In this document: in pieces, positions 25,838-34,209 of the stretch
Layout of the letters: the number at the start of each line of letters is the position of its first letter
Position numbering within the stretch: the stretch's first letter is position 1
Source of the DNA: Bacteroidales bacterium
Lineage (GTDB): Bacteria; Bacteroidota; Bacteroidia; Bacteroidales; F082
Direction of reading: 5' to 3'
Length of the DNA: 45,046 nucleotides
Assembly (NCBI GenBank): GCA_018399335.1
Contig: JAGYNM010000005.1
Coordinates: 1 to 45,046, forward strand
Made by a program: the position numbers and the translations under genes
Notes under the pieces: model-generated
The model's input: the letters and a program-made list of their open reading frames with translations, nothing else
What the model was told of the DNA's origin: nothing
Database searches by the model: none

Positions 25838-28072
25838 ATGATTAGAAGCGTAAAGCTCTTACTATTCACACTGCTTGCTGGTTTTGCCCTTAAGGGACAA
25901 AGCCAGCAAGCAGGTATTTGGCTCAAAGACCAGCGTAATAATGAAGCCATTGCTTTTGCCCATGTGTTGTTCAAACCATTCGATGGAAGTAAAAGCCTTA
26001 CCGGCCTTACTGATATGGAGGGTTATACAGCCAATCCCTTAACAAGGGCGGGCATTTTTACTGTCAGTTATGTTGGTTATCATACTTATACTGACACCAT
26101 CCAGCCCAATGAAAGCAAACATGTTATGCTGCAATCGATGAGCATCAATATGGATGAAGTAGTGGTAACTGGTCAGTACACTCCACAAGCTGTCGATAAA
26201 TCCATTTTCAGGGTAAAAGTGATTGGTGCACGAGAAATAGAACAAAAAGCTTCAAACAACCTGAGCGAACTGATGGCCACTGAGCTCAATATCCGCTCGA
26301 TGAACGATGGTGCGCTTGGTTCCAGAATAACCTTGCAGGGACTGGGAGGCGAACATATCAAATTTCTGATCGATGGCGTGCCTGTTATTGGACGTATGAA
26401 TGGCAATATTGATCTGAATCAGTTGAACCTGTATAATGTTGGCCACGTGGAGATTATCGAAGGCCCGATGTCAGTTATTTATGGAAGCAATGCGCTGGCT
26501 GGTGTAATCAATATCATCACCAAGGAAAACAATTATACCAGCTTACAAACCAATGCCGAAGCTTATACAGAATCGGTTGGCGTTTACAATTTCAATGCAG
26601 ATATTTCTCTCAAAAAAAACCGCTGGAGCGGATCGCTGGCTGGAGCACGCAATTTTTTTGATGGGTTTAGTGTCGTTGATACCACGCGTTCAAAACGCTG
26701 GAAACCAAAACGACAGTACAATGCAGATGCAAGTCTGGCATACACCTACCAAGAATTACAAGCGCGTGTCACTGCATCCTACTTTAACGAAATGCTGCTC
26801 GATAAAGGAAACCTCTTGAGTCCTTATTTTGAGACTGCATTCGATAATCACTTTATCACCAACAGGTTTACCACAAAAGCGGATGTAAAAACCCGGCTTT
26901 TCAAAGACCGCTATTTGAATGTTTTGGCATCTTATGCTTATTACGACAGGGTGAAGAACAACTATTTTGTTGATCTCACCACGCTGGATAAACAACTCAC
27001 CCTCAATCCCGAAGATCAGGACACCTCCAGTTTTGATCAATACCTGCTCCGAGCAGAATTTAGTAAAAGTACCGAAAATTCAGCTTTCAATTATCAGCTT
27101 GGGATTGATCTGAATTATGAAACAGGAACAGGCAAACGCATCTTAAATAAGGAACAGGCTTTGGGCGATTACGCTGCGTTTTTAAGTGTAAAAATAAAGC
27201 CAGCGCTGCGACTAATGCTTCAGCCTGGTTTACGTTATAGTTACAACACAAAGTATAAAGCGCCGCTGGTATATTCACTCAATGCACGCTACGAACTGGC
27301 AGAAGCGCTAAGCCTGCGAGCTTCTTATGCAAAAGGCTTTAGAGCACCTTCGCTCAAGGAACTTTATCTTGAATTCGTGGATGTGAACCATAATATTCGG
27401 GGAAACGAAAACCTCGAGGCCGAAGATTCGCAAAATCTTAATTTCTCTTTGCGCTATCACCACGAAAAACCCACCTATGATTACGGCGCAGAGCTTAGCC
27501 TCTTTTACAATAACATCAATAACAGTATAAGTCTGGCAACACTGGATGCAGCATCATCGCTTTACACCTATGTTAATGTTGACCAAATGATAACGCAAGG
27601 CTATCAGCTCAATTTTAACAACAGAATATATCCCTGGCTAGAGATAAAATTTGGGGCAGGACAAACCGGTCGTAATCAGATTTTCGATCAACTTACTGAT
27701 AATGAAATGGTGTGGTCAACTGATGTGATGACTCAACTCAATTACCTCTGGCGTAAAACCGATCTGCGATTTAACGTCTTTTACAAATACAACGGAGAAT
27801 ATCCCGAAGTATTTATAGGTACTGATGATCAAGTTTTTAAAACAATTGTTTCGGCTTTCCACACCATGGATCTTTCTGTGAGCAAACAGTTCTGGAAAAA
27901 TAATATCACCTTGCAGGCGGGTGTAAAAAACCTGTTCGACAATACAAATATCGATATTAAAGGCGATACTGGAAGCGGAGGAATACATGCTGGTGGAGGC
28001 ACCTCAAGCCCTGTTGGCTGGGGACGAACCTTTTTTGTACGGTTAAATATTTCCTTTAAAAAGTTTAATTGA
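25838..28072 (+). CDS. TonB-dependent outer-membrane receptor, haem/siderophore type
   Basis: A 744-residue receptor. Residues 1–22 are a signal peptide. A carboxypeptidase-regulatory-like domain spans about 25–105, common in Bacteroidota receptors. The plug domain follows at about 110–235 (NMDEVVVTGQY, RITLQGLGGEHIKFLIDGVPV, VEIIEGPMSVIYGSNALAGVINIIT). The rest is a 22-strand barrel, with YAKGFRAPSLKELY near 495, the FRAP-type box of haem receptors, followed by GNENLEAEDSQN in place of their NPNL. A His lies between the two (VDVNHNI). The end has GVKNLFDNTN and a final aromatic strand. It is flanked by two HmuY-like genes, with 3 nt before and a 1-nt TGATG overlap after, so all three form one operon. 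Confidence 0.92.
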   Translation: MIRSVKLLLFTLLAGFALKGQSQQAGIWLKDQRNNEAIAFAHVLFKPFDGSKSLTGLTDMEGYTANPLTRAGIFTVSYVGYHTYTDTIQPNESKHVMLQSMSINMDEVVVTGQYTPQAVDKSIFRVKVIGAREIEQKASNNLSELMATELNIRSMNDGALGSRITLQGLGGEHIKFLIDGVPVIGRMNGNIDLNQLNLYNVGHVEIIEGPMSVIYGSNALAGVINIITKENNYTSLQTNAEAYTESVGVYNFNADISLKKNRWSGSLAGARNFFDGFSVVDTTRSKRWKPKRQYNADASLAYTYQELQARVTASYFNEMLLDKGNLLSPYFETAFDNHFITNRFTTKADVKTRLFKDRYLNVLASYAYYDRVKNNYFVDLTTLDKQLTLNPEDQDTSSFDQYLLRAEFSKSTENSAFNYQLGIDLNYETGTGKRILNKEQALGDYAAFLSVKIKPALRLMLQPGLRYSYNTKYKAPLVYSLNARYELAEALSLRASYAKGFRAPSLKELYLEFVDVNHNIRGNENLEAEDSQNLNFSLRYHHEKPTYDYGAELSLFYNNINNSISLATLDAASSLYTYVNVDQMITQGYQLNFNNRIYPWLEIKFGAGQTGRNQIFDQLTDNEMVWSTDVMTQLNYLWRKTDLRFNVFYKYNGEYPEVFIGTDDQVFKTIVSAFHTMDLSVSKQFWKNNITLQAGVKNLFDNTNIDIKGDTGSGGIHAGGGTSSPVGWGRTFFVRLNISFKKFN

Positions 28073-29106
28073 TGCGCAACATTTTTCTGATATTACTGGT
28101 TTTTCCTCTGTTATTCACTTCTTGTTTTAAGGATGATGAACGCGTGACACCCTACGACAGGGGAAATAAAATCACTGCAGTGATTCCAATGACAGCGATC
28201 GAAAATGGAAATGATATCAGGCTCTATAAAAATCAGGTTTACTACAAACTAAGCGATTCGGCCATAGTAAGCAGCAACGACAAAACCTCCTGGGATCTTG
28301 CTTTTGATGCTTCTGACGAAGGCTCAATAATCTGGCTCAACACTGCCAACTTTATGCTGGCAGGTGAAACCGAGACAACAAATCTATCAGAGGTAAATTC
28401 AGCGGCCGGATTAGCTATGAATTTTGATCCTTCGAGCGGCAATCCTGATTCTACTATACTGAGAAACTGGATATCGATCAATGAAACCGACACCAGTTAT
28501 TCCGAAAAGGTTTTTGTAATCGACAGAGGTTATGATGAAGCCGGCACTTTGCTGGGCTACAGAAAAATAAAGTTCGACAGCCTGGTAAACGACACTTACT
28601 ATTTCACTTATGCCAATCTTAATAACACTGAAATAACCCAGGCTTCTGTTAGCAAACAACAAGGATACAACAAAGTTTATTTTTCATTTGAAACTGGCCA
28701 ACAGCTGCAGCCCGAACCAGCACAAACGGCTTATGATCTGCTCTTTACGCAATACACCACTTTGTTGTTTACCAATGAAGGCGATCCTTACCCCTATCTC
28801 GTTACTGGTGTGTTGCTCAACCCTTTTGCCACAGAAGTGGCTTTCGACAGCACCTATCTTTTTGATGAGCTTGATTTGGTTTCTGCATCAAATTTGCTTT
28901 ACACCACTCAGGCTGATCGCATTGGCTATAACTGGAAAGATGTGGAAGGAGATGTGGAAAGTGGGGTGGTTAATTATGTGGTGAAACCAGAATGGAATTA
29001 TATCATCCGCACACAAAATGGCGAATCATTTAAAATGCGTTTCGTTTCATTTTATGATCAACAAGGCGTGAAAGGCTTTCCTACGATAGAGTTTCAGCGA
29101 CTTTGA
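28072..29106 (+). CDS. HmuY-like surface lipoprotein
   Basis: A 344-residue lipoprotein. The signal peptide ends in the lipobox LFTSC with the lipidated Cys18, followed by FKDDE, an acidic stretch compatible with surface export in Bacteroidota. The body resembles HmuY-family proteins: KTSWDLAFDASDEG near 75, YYFTYANLNNTE near 180, AQTAYDLLFTQYTTLLF near 220. These elements match in order those of the T9SS-exported neighbour at 24581, so the two are paralogues. It starts at ATG 28072, overlapping the receptor stop by one base. It probably hands ligand to the receptor; the ligand is inferred. Confidence 0.85.
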   Translation: MRNIFLILLVFPLLFTSCFKDDERVTPYDRGNKITAVIPMTAIENGNDIRLYKNQVYYKLSDSAIVSSNDKTSWDLAFDASDEGSIIWLNTANFMLAGETETTNLSEVNSAAGLAMNFDPSSGNPDSTILRNWISINETDTSYSEKVFVIDRGYDEAGTLLGYRKIKFDSLVNDTYYFTYANLNNTEITQASVSKQQGYNKVYFSFETGQQLQPEPAQTAYDLLFTQYTTLLFTNEGDPYPYLVTGVLLNPFATEVAFDSTYLFDELDLVSASNLLYTTQADRIGYNWKDVEGDVESGVVNYVVKPEWNYIIRTQNGESFKMRFVSFYDQQGVKGFPTIEFQRL

Positions 29107-29198
29107 GATTGACACAGCACTGACCTTTAATCAAAGCTAATTGTGTTAGATTCTTCTTTGAGAATGTCGGCCTGACTTCCCGAAAAGGATTTTTCCTT

Positions 29199-29206
29199 TA
29201 CTTTTG
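29199..29206 (+). promoter_or_regulatory. Predicted -7 element of lgt
   Basis: TACTTTTG fits TAnnTTTG and is 17 nt before the lgt ATG, giving a very short leader. No clear -33 is visible. Confidence 0.5.
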
Positions 29207-29223
29207 TCCAAAAATAACTGCTC

Positions 29224-30048
29224 ATGTTAAATTTCATTGTTTGGAATGTCTCGCCCGAGATATTCAGTTTTCCGGATTGGCTGCCATTATTGGGAGGTCG
29301 AGGCGTTAGATGGTACGGTGCTCTTTTCGCGGCTTCTTTTGTAGTTGGCTATTACATTATGCAAAAGATTTTTGAGCGCGAAAAAATTGGCATTAAGGTG
29401 CTGGATCAGCTTTCTACTTATATGATCGTTGCTACTGTGGTAGGTGCTCGTCTGGGACATTGTTTGTTTTACGAACCAGCCTATTATCTGGCTAACCCAA
29501 TCGAAATCCTCAAAGTGTGGGAAGGCGGTTTGGCCAGTCATGGTGCGGCAATCGGGATTATTATTGCTTTGTATTTCTTTAGCAGAAAACAGCAGAAAAC
29601 AATCATCTGGACACTGGATCGTGTGGTAATCGTGGTAGCATTGGCAGGCTTTTTTATCCGGACAGGCAATCTGATGAACTCCGAAATTTTTGGACATATC
29701 ACTACACTTCCATGGGGTTTTGAGTTTGTAAGAGCTTCTGATCCAGCATTGAGAACGGATCCACGCCATCCAACTCAGCTCTATGAAGGGCTATTTTACC
29801 TGGCCACATTTTTCTTTTTATACCGGAGCTATTTTAAAAAAGACATGGGTCAGAAACAACCCGGCTACATATTTGGTATTTTCCTGATTGCCATTTTTGG
29901 ATCACGCCTGTTTATCGAATTCCTGAAAGAACCTCAGGTGGGATTCGAAGCTAATATGGCACTAAATATGGGTCAGCTGTTAAGCATTCCTTTTATTATT
30001 GGAGGAATACTTATCTGGTACAACGGCTGGAAAAAACGAAAAGTTTAA
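29224..30048 (+). CDS. lgt: Prolipoprotein diacylglyceryl transferase
   Basis: Lgt moves diacylglycerol from phosphatidylglycerol to the lipobox cysteine, the first step of lipoprotein maturation, in the inner membrane. There are seven predicted membrane helices. Conserved elements are VRWYGALFA (28–36), GARLGHCLFYEP, GGLASHGAAIG with His106, and the signature RTGNLMNSEIFG (146–157) with Arg146, Asn149, Asn152 and Glu154. HPTQLYEGL lies at about 181. The length of 274 residues is normal. It has its own -7 element and converges on the DUF2723 gene across a shared terminator. Confidence 0.97.
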   Translation: MLNFIVWNVSPEIFSFPDWLPLLGGRGVRWYGALFAASFVVGYYIMQKIFEREKIGIKVLDQLSTYMIVATVVGARLGHCLFYEPAYYLANPIEILKVWEGGLASHGAAIGIIIALYFFSRKQQKTIIWTLDRVVIVVALAGFFIRTGNLMNSEIFGHITTLPWGFEFVRASDPALRTDPRHPTQLYEGLFYLATFFFLYRSYFKKDMGQKQPGYIFGIFLIAIFGSRLFIEFLKEPQVGFEANMALNMGQLLSIPFIIGGILIWYNGWKKRKV

Positions 30049-30052
30049 ACAT

Positions 30053-30090
30053 AAAAAAATCCCTGCCACACACATGACAGGGATTTTTTT
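30053..30090. terminator. Bidirectional Rho-independent terminator
   Basis: The stem CCCTGCCA/TGACAGGG (one internal mismatch) is extended by A-run/T-run pairs on both sides. It therefore ends both lgt (+) and the DUF2723 gene (-). Confidence 0.92.
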
Positions 30091-30105
30091 TATTCTAAAA
30101 ACTTC

Positions 30106-33100
30106 CTATTGAAATCCCATCAATTGCATCTGACTTACAAAGGCTTCATCCAGTTCTGTAGCCAGATCTTTTTGTCCATACTGTGAGGCAAGCTGTGATA
30201 AGCGCTGCAAAACAGCAAGAGCTTCCTGCATCGATTGATCATAATACCCTTCGAAACGACTGCTGAGACTGCCATAATATCCAAGATCTTCGAGATATCT
30301 GTCAGAAAGTGTACGCAAAACAGCAACAGCTTTTTCAGTGGCTCCGGCTTCAAAATAAATCTCGACCCAGGGCAACATATAAAAGTCGAAAGTGATCTTT
30401 TCGTGTGGGAAAAACTCCAGACTTTTATCCAATACCATAACAGCCGAATCAGCCTTTCCCTCATTTAGCAGGGCCTGCGCAAGGCGCATATAGCTTTGTT
30501 TGGCCATGGTAGAGTTACGATAACTTTCGCGATCAACAGTAACTTTCGGATCATTCAGGTTACCCCATTTGGCTTTGTTGACAAGTAAGTCATACGAACC
30601 ATCAGTATAAACCCCTCCCAGGTTTTTGTAGTACTCTTTCGCTTTTACCGGCATAAACCGATAAACGACACCTTCCATATGGCAATATTCATCAACATTT
30701 AGCACCTTGCTCACACTGTTGGGATTGGCAAAGTAGATCGGACGTTCCCAGTTATTGGATGCAATCAAATCAAGCAGCATCAAATCATTCTTATACAAAG
30801 CACTTTGCCGGATGTCCCAAACGATCTCATCCACAATCTGATCGTGCATGCTTTCGGGAACTGTGCCACTTCTTATAACAGCTTCTTTGTCGATCTTCAG
30901 TCTGATTTTCTTGGTTGGAACATAATTAATTCGTTCGCCCGATTGCAATGGCAATTTGGTCTGATCACTTTCATTGGCAATAAAATCAACCACCTCTTTA
31001 AGCTCCACAGGCCCTTTAATTCTTTCAACAACAGGAACATATTCATTAATGCCCTTATTGTATTGATCAGGTTTAAGCGTTAAGGGCAAACGGTCAGATT
31101 CGTAAACCTTCTTGCCCAGTTGATGCACATACCAATCACCCGACGAAAGCATATAGTTTACCACTCGCATATCGGTCCTAAACCCTTCCACCTCCTGCAC
31201 ATACCAAAGCGGGAAGGTGTCGTTGTCGCCATTCGTAAACAGGATCGAATTTGGTTCACATTGCGCCATATAGCTCATAGCAAAATCGCGGGCAGCAGTT
31301 TTTCCGGAACGATCGTGACCTTTCCAGCCTTCCTTGGCCATGATGGCCGGAACCAGCAACAAAGACACCACTGTTATGGCTACCGCAGCTATTTGTTTAT
31401 TCTTTAGGTATTTGCTTACAAATTCATAAAGCGACAACACCCCAAAACCTATCCAAATCGCAAAGGCATAGAACGATCCCGCATAGGCATAATCTCGTTC
31501 GCGCGGTTGGTAAGGGGTTTGATTCAGGTACACAATAATGGCAAGGCCAGTCATAAAAAACATCAGAAACACGATCCAGGTATCACGCGGATGTTTACTC
31601 AGATGATACAAAAGCCCTGCAAGACCCAGCAATAAAGGCAGGAAGTAAAAACGTGCCCTGGCAGGGTTCTCCATACTTTTTGGCAAATCGCTCTGATCGC
31701 CCAACCTAAAACTGTCTATAAAATTGATTCCACTGATCCAGTTTCCATTTTCTATCTCACCCTGACTTTCAACATCATTTTGTCTTCCCACAAAATTCCA
31801 GAAGAAATAGCGCATATACATATGACTGATCTGATGCTCAAAGAAAAACTTAAGGTTTTGCCCAAAAGTTGGCCGGTAAAGCACCTCTGTACTGCCATCG
31901 GGTTTGGTAACACGGATAGGAATCCCTCCTCTACCGGCCACCTGCTGATACATTTGAATATGGCTGGGTTTTTGGTTCGACCACATCCGTGGAAAAACAG
32001 TCGTAAATCGATCATCATAAACAGGCTGCGTTCCTCTGCGGTAATCAGTGATTATATATTTACCTTTTTCTTCATCTTTAATGTAAATCGGTTTTCCGTC
32101 TTCATAATCCACCGCTGGCGCATTATAATATTGCCCATGCAGCAAAGGCCAGGTGCCATACTGCTCACGATTGAGGTAGGCCAGCATGGTAATGGCGTTA
32201 TTGGGATTATTTTCGTTGATTGGTGTGTTAGCGTTGGCACGAATCACCAGCATAAAGAAAGAAGAATAACCAATCAGGATAAACATAAATGCCAAAATGG
32301 CTGTATTTAAAACAACCTTTCCTTTTTTGCGCGAATAATGCAAGCCATAAGCAATCAATGCAACCAGCAGGATGAAATAAATTATTGTACCGGAAGTAAA
32401 AGGTAGACCTATTGAATTGACAAAGAACAACTCAAAATTACCCGCTAGCTGAACAATAAGTGGAATAATCACACTCATAATAAAACCTAAAATAAACAGC
32501 GAAATCAATCCTGCGACTACAAATCCTTTTACGGTTGGCTGATACTTTTTAAAGTAGAACACATAAACAATAGCCGGAATCGCCAGCAAATTAAGCATGT
32601 GCACACCTATTGAAAGGCCCACCAGATAAGCGATAAACAAAAGCCAGCGGTAATTATGCGGCTCATCAGCCACCCTTTCCCACTTGAGGATGGCCCAAAA
32701 AGTTACAGCAGTGAAAAAGGACGACATGGCATATACCTCGCCTTCAACAGCCGAAAACCAGAATGAATCGCTAAAAGTATAAGCAAGTGCTCCAACAGCA
32801 CCGGCACCTAATACAGCAAACTGATTACCTTTATTCTGGGCGGCATCACCTTGCATCATCATCTTGCGGGCAAGCATAGTAATGGTCCAGAACAAAAACA
32901 AAATGGTAAAACTGCTTGACAAGGCCGACATGACATTCATCATCAGGGCAACACGTGTCTCATCACCAAAGGCAAATAGTGTAAAAAACCGGCCAATCAT
33001 CTGAAATAATGGCGCCCCCGGAGGATGACCTACCTGCAATTTATAGGCTGTTGCGATGTATTCGCCACAATCCCACCAACTGGCTGTTGGTTCGAGCGTT

Positions 33101-33171
33101 AGAAAATAAACCACTGTGGCGATAAAAAACACGATCCAACCAACCAGGTTATTCAACTTGCTGAAATTCAT
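30106..33171 (-). CDS. DUF2723 membrane glycosyltransferase-like protein with C-terminal TPR-like region
   Basis: A 1021-residue polytopic membrane protein with the DUF2723 domain (GT-C fold family shared with eukaryotic TMEM260). The N-terminal signature is FLTLEPTASWWDCGEYIATA, followed by LQVGHPPGAPLFQMIGRFF, with the Asp of WDCGEY in the usual first periplasmic loop. About 11–13 hydrophobic helices lie in the first 620 residues. A soluble part follows, with NGDNDTFPLWYVQEVEGFR and, from about 900, helical repeats (AQALLNEGKADSAVMVLDKS) like TPRs. The family is thought to glycosylate exported proteins with a lipid-linked sugar. The substrate here is unknown. The full length and start before the first helix are as expected. 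Confidence 0.9.
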   Translation of the reverse strand: MNFSKLNNLVGWIVFFIATVVYFLTLEPTASWWDCGEYIATAYKLQVGHPPGAPLFQMIGRFFTLFAFGDETRVALMMNVMSALSSSFTILFLFWTITMLARKMMMQGDAAQNKGNQFAVLGAGAVGALAYTFSDSFWFSAVEGEVYAMSSFFTAVTFWAILKWERVADEPHNYRWLLFIAYLVGLSIGVHMLNLLAIPAIVYVFYFKKYQPTVKGFVVAGLISLFILGFIMSVIIPLIVQLAGNFELFFVNSIGLPFTSGTIIYFILLVALIAYGLHYSRKKGKVVLNTAILAFMFILIGYSSFFMLVIRANANTPINENNPNNAITMLAYLNREQYGTWPLLHGQYYNAPAVDYEDGKPIYIKDEEKGKYIITDYRRGTQPVYDDRFTTVFPRMWSNQKPSHIQMYQQVAGRGGIPIRVTKPDGSTEVLYRPTFGQNLKFFFEHQISHMYMRYFFWNFVGRQNDVESQGEIENGNWISGINFIDSFRLGDQSDLPKSMENPARARFYFLPLLLGLAGLLYHLSKHPRDTWIVFLMFFMTGLAIIVYLNQTPYQPRERDYAYAGSFYAFAIWIGFGVLSLYEFVSKYLKNKQIAAVAITVVSLLLVPAIMAKEGWKGHDRSGKTAARDFAMSYMAQCEPNSILFTNGDNDTFPLWYVQEVEGFRTDMRVVNYMLSSGDWYVHQLGKKVYESDRLPLTLKPDQYNKGINEYVPVVERIKGPVELKEVVDFIANESDQTKLPLQSGERINYVPTKKIRLKIDKEAVIRSGTVPESMHDQIVDEIVWDIRQSALYKNDLMLLDLIASNNWERPIYFANPNSVSKVLNVDEYCHMEGVVYRFMPVKAKEYYKNLGGVYTDGSYDLLVNKAKWGNLNDPKVTVDRESYRNSTMAKQSYMRLAQALLNEGKADSAVMVLDKSLEFFPHEKITFDFYMLPWVEIYFEAGATEKAVAVLRTLSDRYLEDLGYYGSLSSRFEGYYDQSMQEALAVLQRLSQLASQYGQKDLATELDEAFVSQMQLMGFQ

Positions 33172-33206
33172 TGTGTGGGGATTTAATAGGTTATCATTTT
33201 GAACAG

Positions 33207-33214
33207 CGAAAGTA
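33207..33214 (-). promoter_or_regulatory. Possible -7 element of the DUF2723 gene
   Basis: TACTTTCG on the minus strand differs from TAnnTTTG at one base and lies 35 nt before the ATG. It is the best candidate in the gap. Confidence 0.35.
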
Positions 33215-33381
33215 CATAAAACCCAAATAATTTCAGCAGAAAAACTGTTACTTTAGTTTTTTTAACAGCATTTCGCGATTTCTGGATGTCAAAAAACACC
33301 TAAAAAACCCGTTCAATGGACAATCCTCTGCCCTATGTGCCGCTCAGAATGCTGTTTTGAAAGAAAAAATCACCATTTTTT

Positions 33382-33410
33382 TTGGCCATTCCATTTTTTT
33401 TCTACTTTTG
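33382..33410 (+). promoter_or_regulatory. Predicted promoter of tRNA-Gln
   Basis: A -33 TTG (33382) and -7 TACTTTTG (33403–33410) are separated by 18 nt. The -7 core lies 20 nt before the mature tRNA 5' end. This is the best full promoter match in the window. Confidence 0.65.
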
Positions 33411-33430
33411 CAGTCCGTTTTGCACGGTAT

Positions 33431-33501
33431 TGTCCGATGGTGTAATGGTAGCACTGCAGATTTTGGTTCTGCCTGTCAAGGTTCGAATCCTTGTCGGACA
33501 A
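33431..33501 (+). tRNA. tRNA-Gln (anticodon UUG)
   Basis: The 71-nt cloverleaf has acceptor stem TGTCCGA/TCGGACA with the U1-A72 pair typical of bacterial glutamine tRNA. The D arm is GTGTAATGGTAGCAC. The anticodon stem GCAGA/TCTGC closes the loop TTTTGGT, placing TTG at 34–36. The T arm reads CAAGGTTCGAATCCTTG. The discriminator is A and CCA is not encoded. It has its own promoter and terminator. Confidence 0.97.
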
Positions 33502-33515
33502 CTCACTCAACAAAG

Positions 33516-33545
33516 CCTGCTACTTTGCGAGTAACAGGTTTTTTT
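33516..33545 (+). terminator. Rho-independent terminator after tRNA-Gln
   Basis: The stem CCTGcTACT/AGTAaCAGG, with one mismatch, is followed by seven T. It begins 15 nt after the tRNA. Confidence 0.88.
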
Positions 33546-33637
33546 GTAGGCTGACGTCACGAAATACCTCCTTCAAAACTTAGTGATTAAGTTTTTGTGA
33601 TTTTTTCGTAAAACAGTGAGTGTGAAACAAAAAAGAC

Positions 33638-33645
33638 TACTTTTG
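33638..33645 (+). promoter_or_regulatory. Predicted -7 element of the rimP–nusA–infB operon
   Basis: TACTTTTG lies within CTACTTTTGCAGT, a stretch identical to the tRNA-Gln promoter core. It gives a leader of about 60 nt to rimP, which contains the hairpin at 33674–33698. Confidence 0.6.
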
Positions 33646-33673
33646 CAGTGGTTTCGGGAAAGGAAAAGAGTTT

Positions 33674-33698
33674 GAGGGGGCGAAAGTCCCCTCTTTTT
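33674..33698 (+). promoter_or_regulatory. Terminator-like hairpin (candidate attenuator) in the rimP leader
   Basis: A 6-bp stem, GAGGGG/CCCCTC, around an 8-nt loop (GCGAAAGT) is followed directly by TTTTT. It lies between the predicted transcript start and the rimP ATG at 33712, so it cannot serve an upstream gene that already has its own terminator. It fits a regulated premature terminator for an operon that includes nusA. Confidence 0.65.
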
Positions 33699-33711
33699 AT
33701 AGCTAAAAAAA

Positions 33712-34179
33712 ATGATTCAAAAACAAGATATTATCGCTTTAGCTGAACAATGCCTCGAAGGCAGCGACAGATTTATTGTAGATATTCTCATCAAACCGGA
33801 TAATCTAATCCTGATATTTATTGATGCAGATACTGCAGTTACAATCGATCATTGCGTTGAGCTGAGCAGATTTATTGAAAAGCACTTCGATCGGGAAGAA
33901 GAAGACTTTGAATTGCGTGTTTCTTCCTCGGGCCTCGACCAGCCGATTAAAATGCTTCGTCAGTTCAAAAAAGCAATTGGAAGAACAGTTGCTGTTAAAT
34001 TTAAAGAAGACGAAAAAATTATTAGTGGTGAATTATTGGCAGCCGACGATGCCGAAATTCAGATTCAGGAAATCACCATTAAAAAACTCAATAAACTGAA
34101 GAAAACGGTAAAGGGCGAAATCCTGCAAATTCCTTTCAGCGAAATTGAAGAAGTAAAAGAAGTAATCGATTTTAATTAA
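33712..34179 (+). CDS. rimP: Ribosome maturation factor RimP
   Basis: RimP assists early 30S subunit assembly. The 155-residue protein has the N-terminal alpha/beta domain with TAVTIDHCVELSRFIEK and LRVSSSGLDQPIKMLRQFKK (the family's VSSPGLDRPL motif, here with Ser for Pro). A C-terminal SH3-like barrel spans about 88–150 (RTVAVKFKEDEKIISGELLAA). It opens the standard rimP–nusA–infB operon; nusA begins 30 nt later. Confidence 0.95.
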   Translation: MIQKQDIIALAEQCLEGSDRFIVDILIKPDNLILIFIDADTAVTIDHCVELSRFIEKHFDREEEDFELRVSSSGLDQPIKMLRQFKKAIGRTVAVKFKEDEKIISGELLAADDAEIQIQEITIKKLNKLKKTVKGEILQIPFSEIEEVKEVIDFN

Positions 34180-34209
34180 TTTTTTTATAACGTACAGACA
34201 ATAAGTACC

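Noticed and set aside
29287-29769. 160-codon frame opposite lgt
   Set aside because: It lies fully inside lgt on the other strand, has odd Cys/His-rich composition and no family features.
31780-32310. 176-codon frame opposite the DUF2723 gene
   Set aside because: It is antisense to a well-supported membrane-protein gene and shows no signal, domain or promoter of its own.
33357-33554. 65-codon open frame across tRNA-Gln
   Set aside because: It reads straight through the tRNA and its terminator; the peptide is the familiar translation of a tRNA gene.
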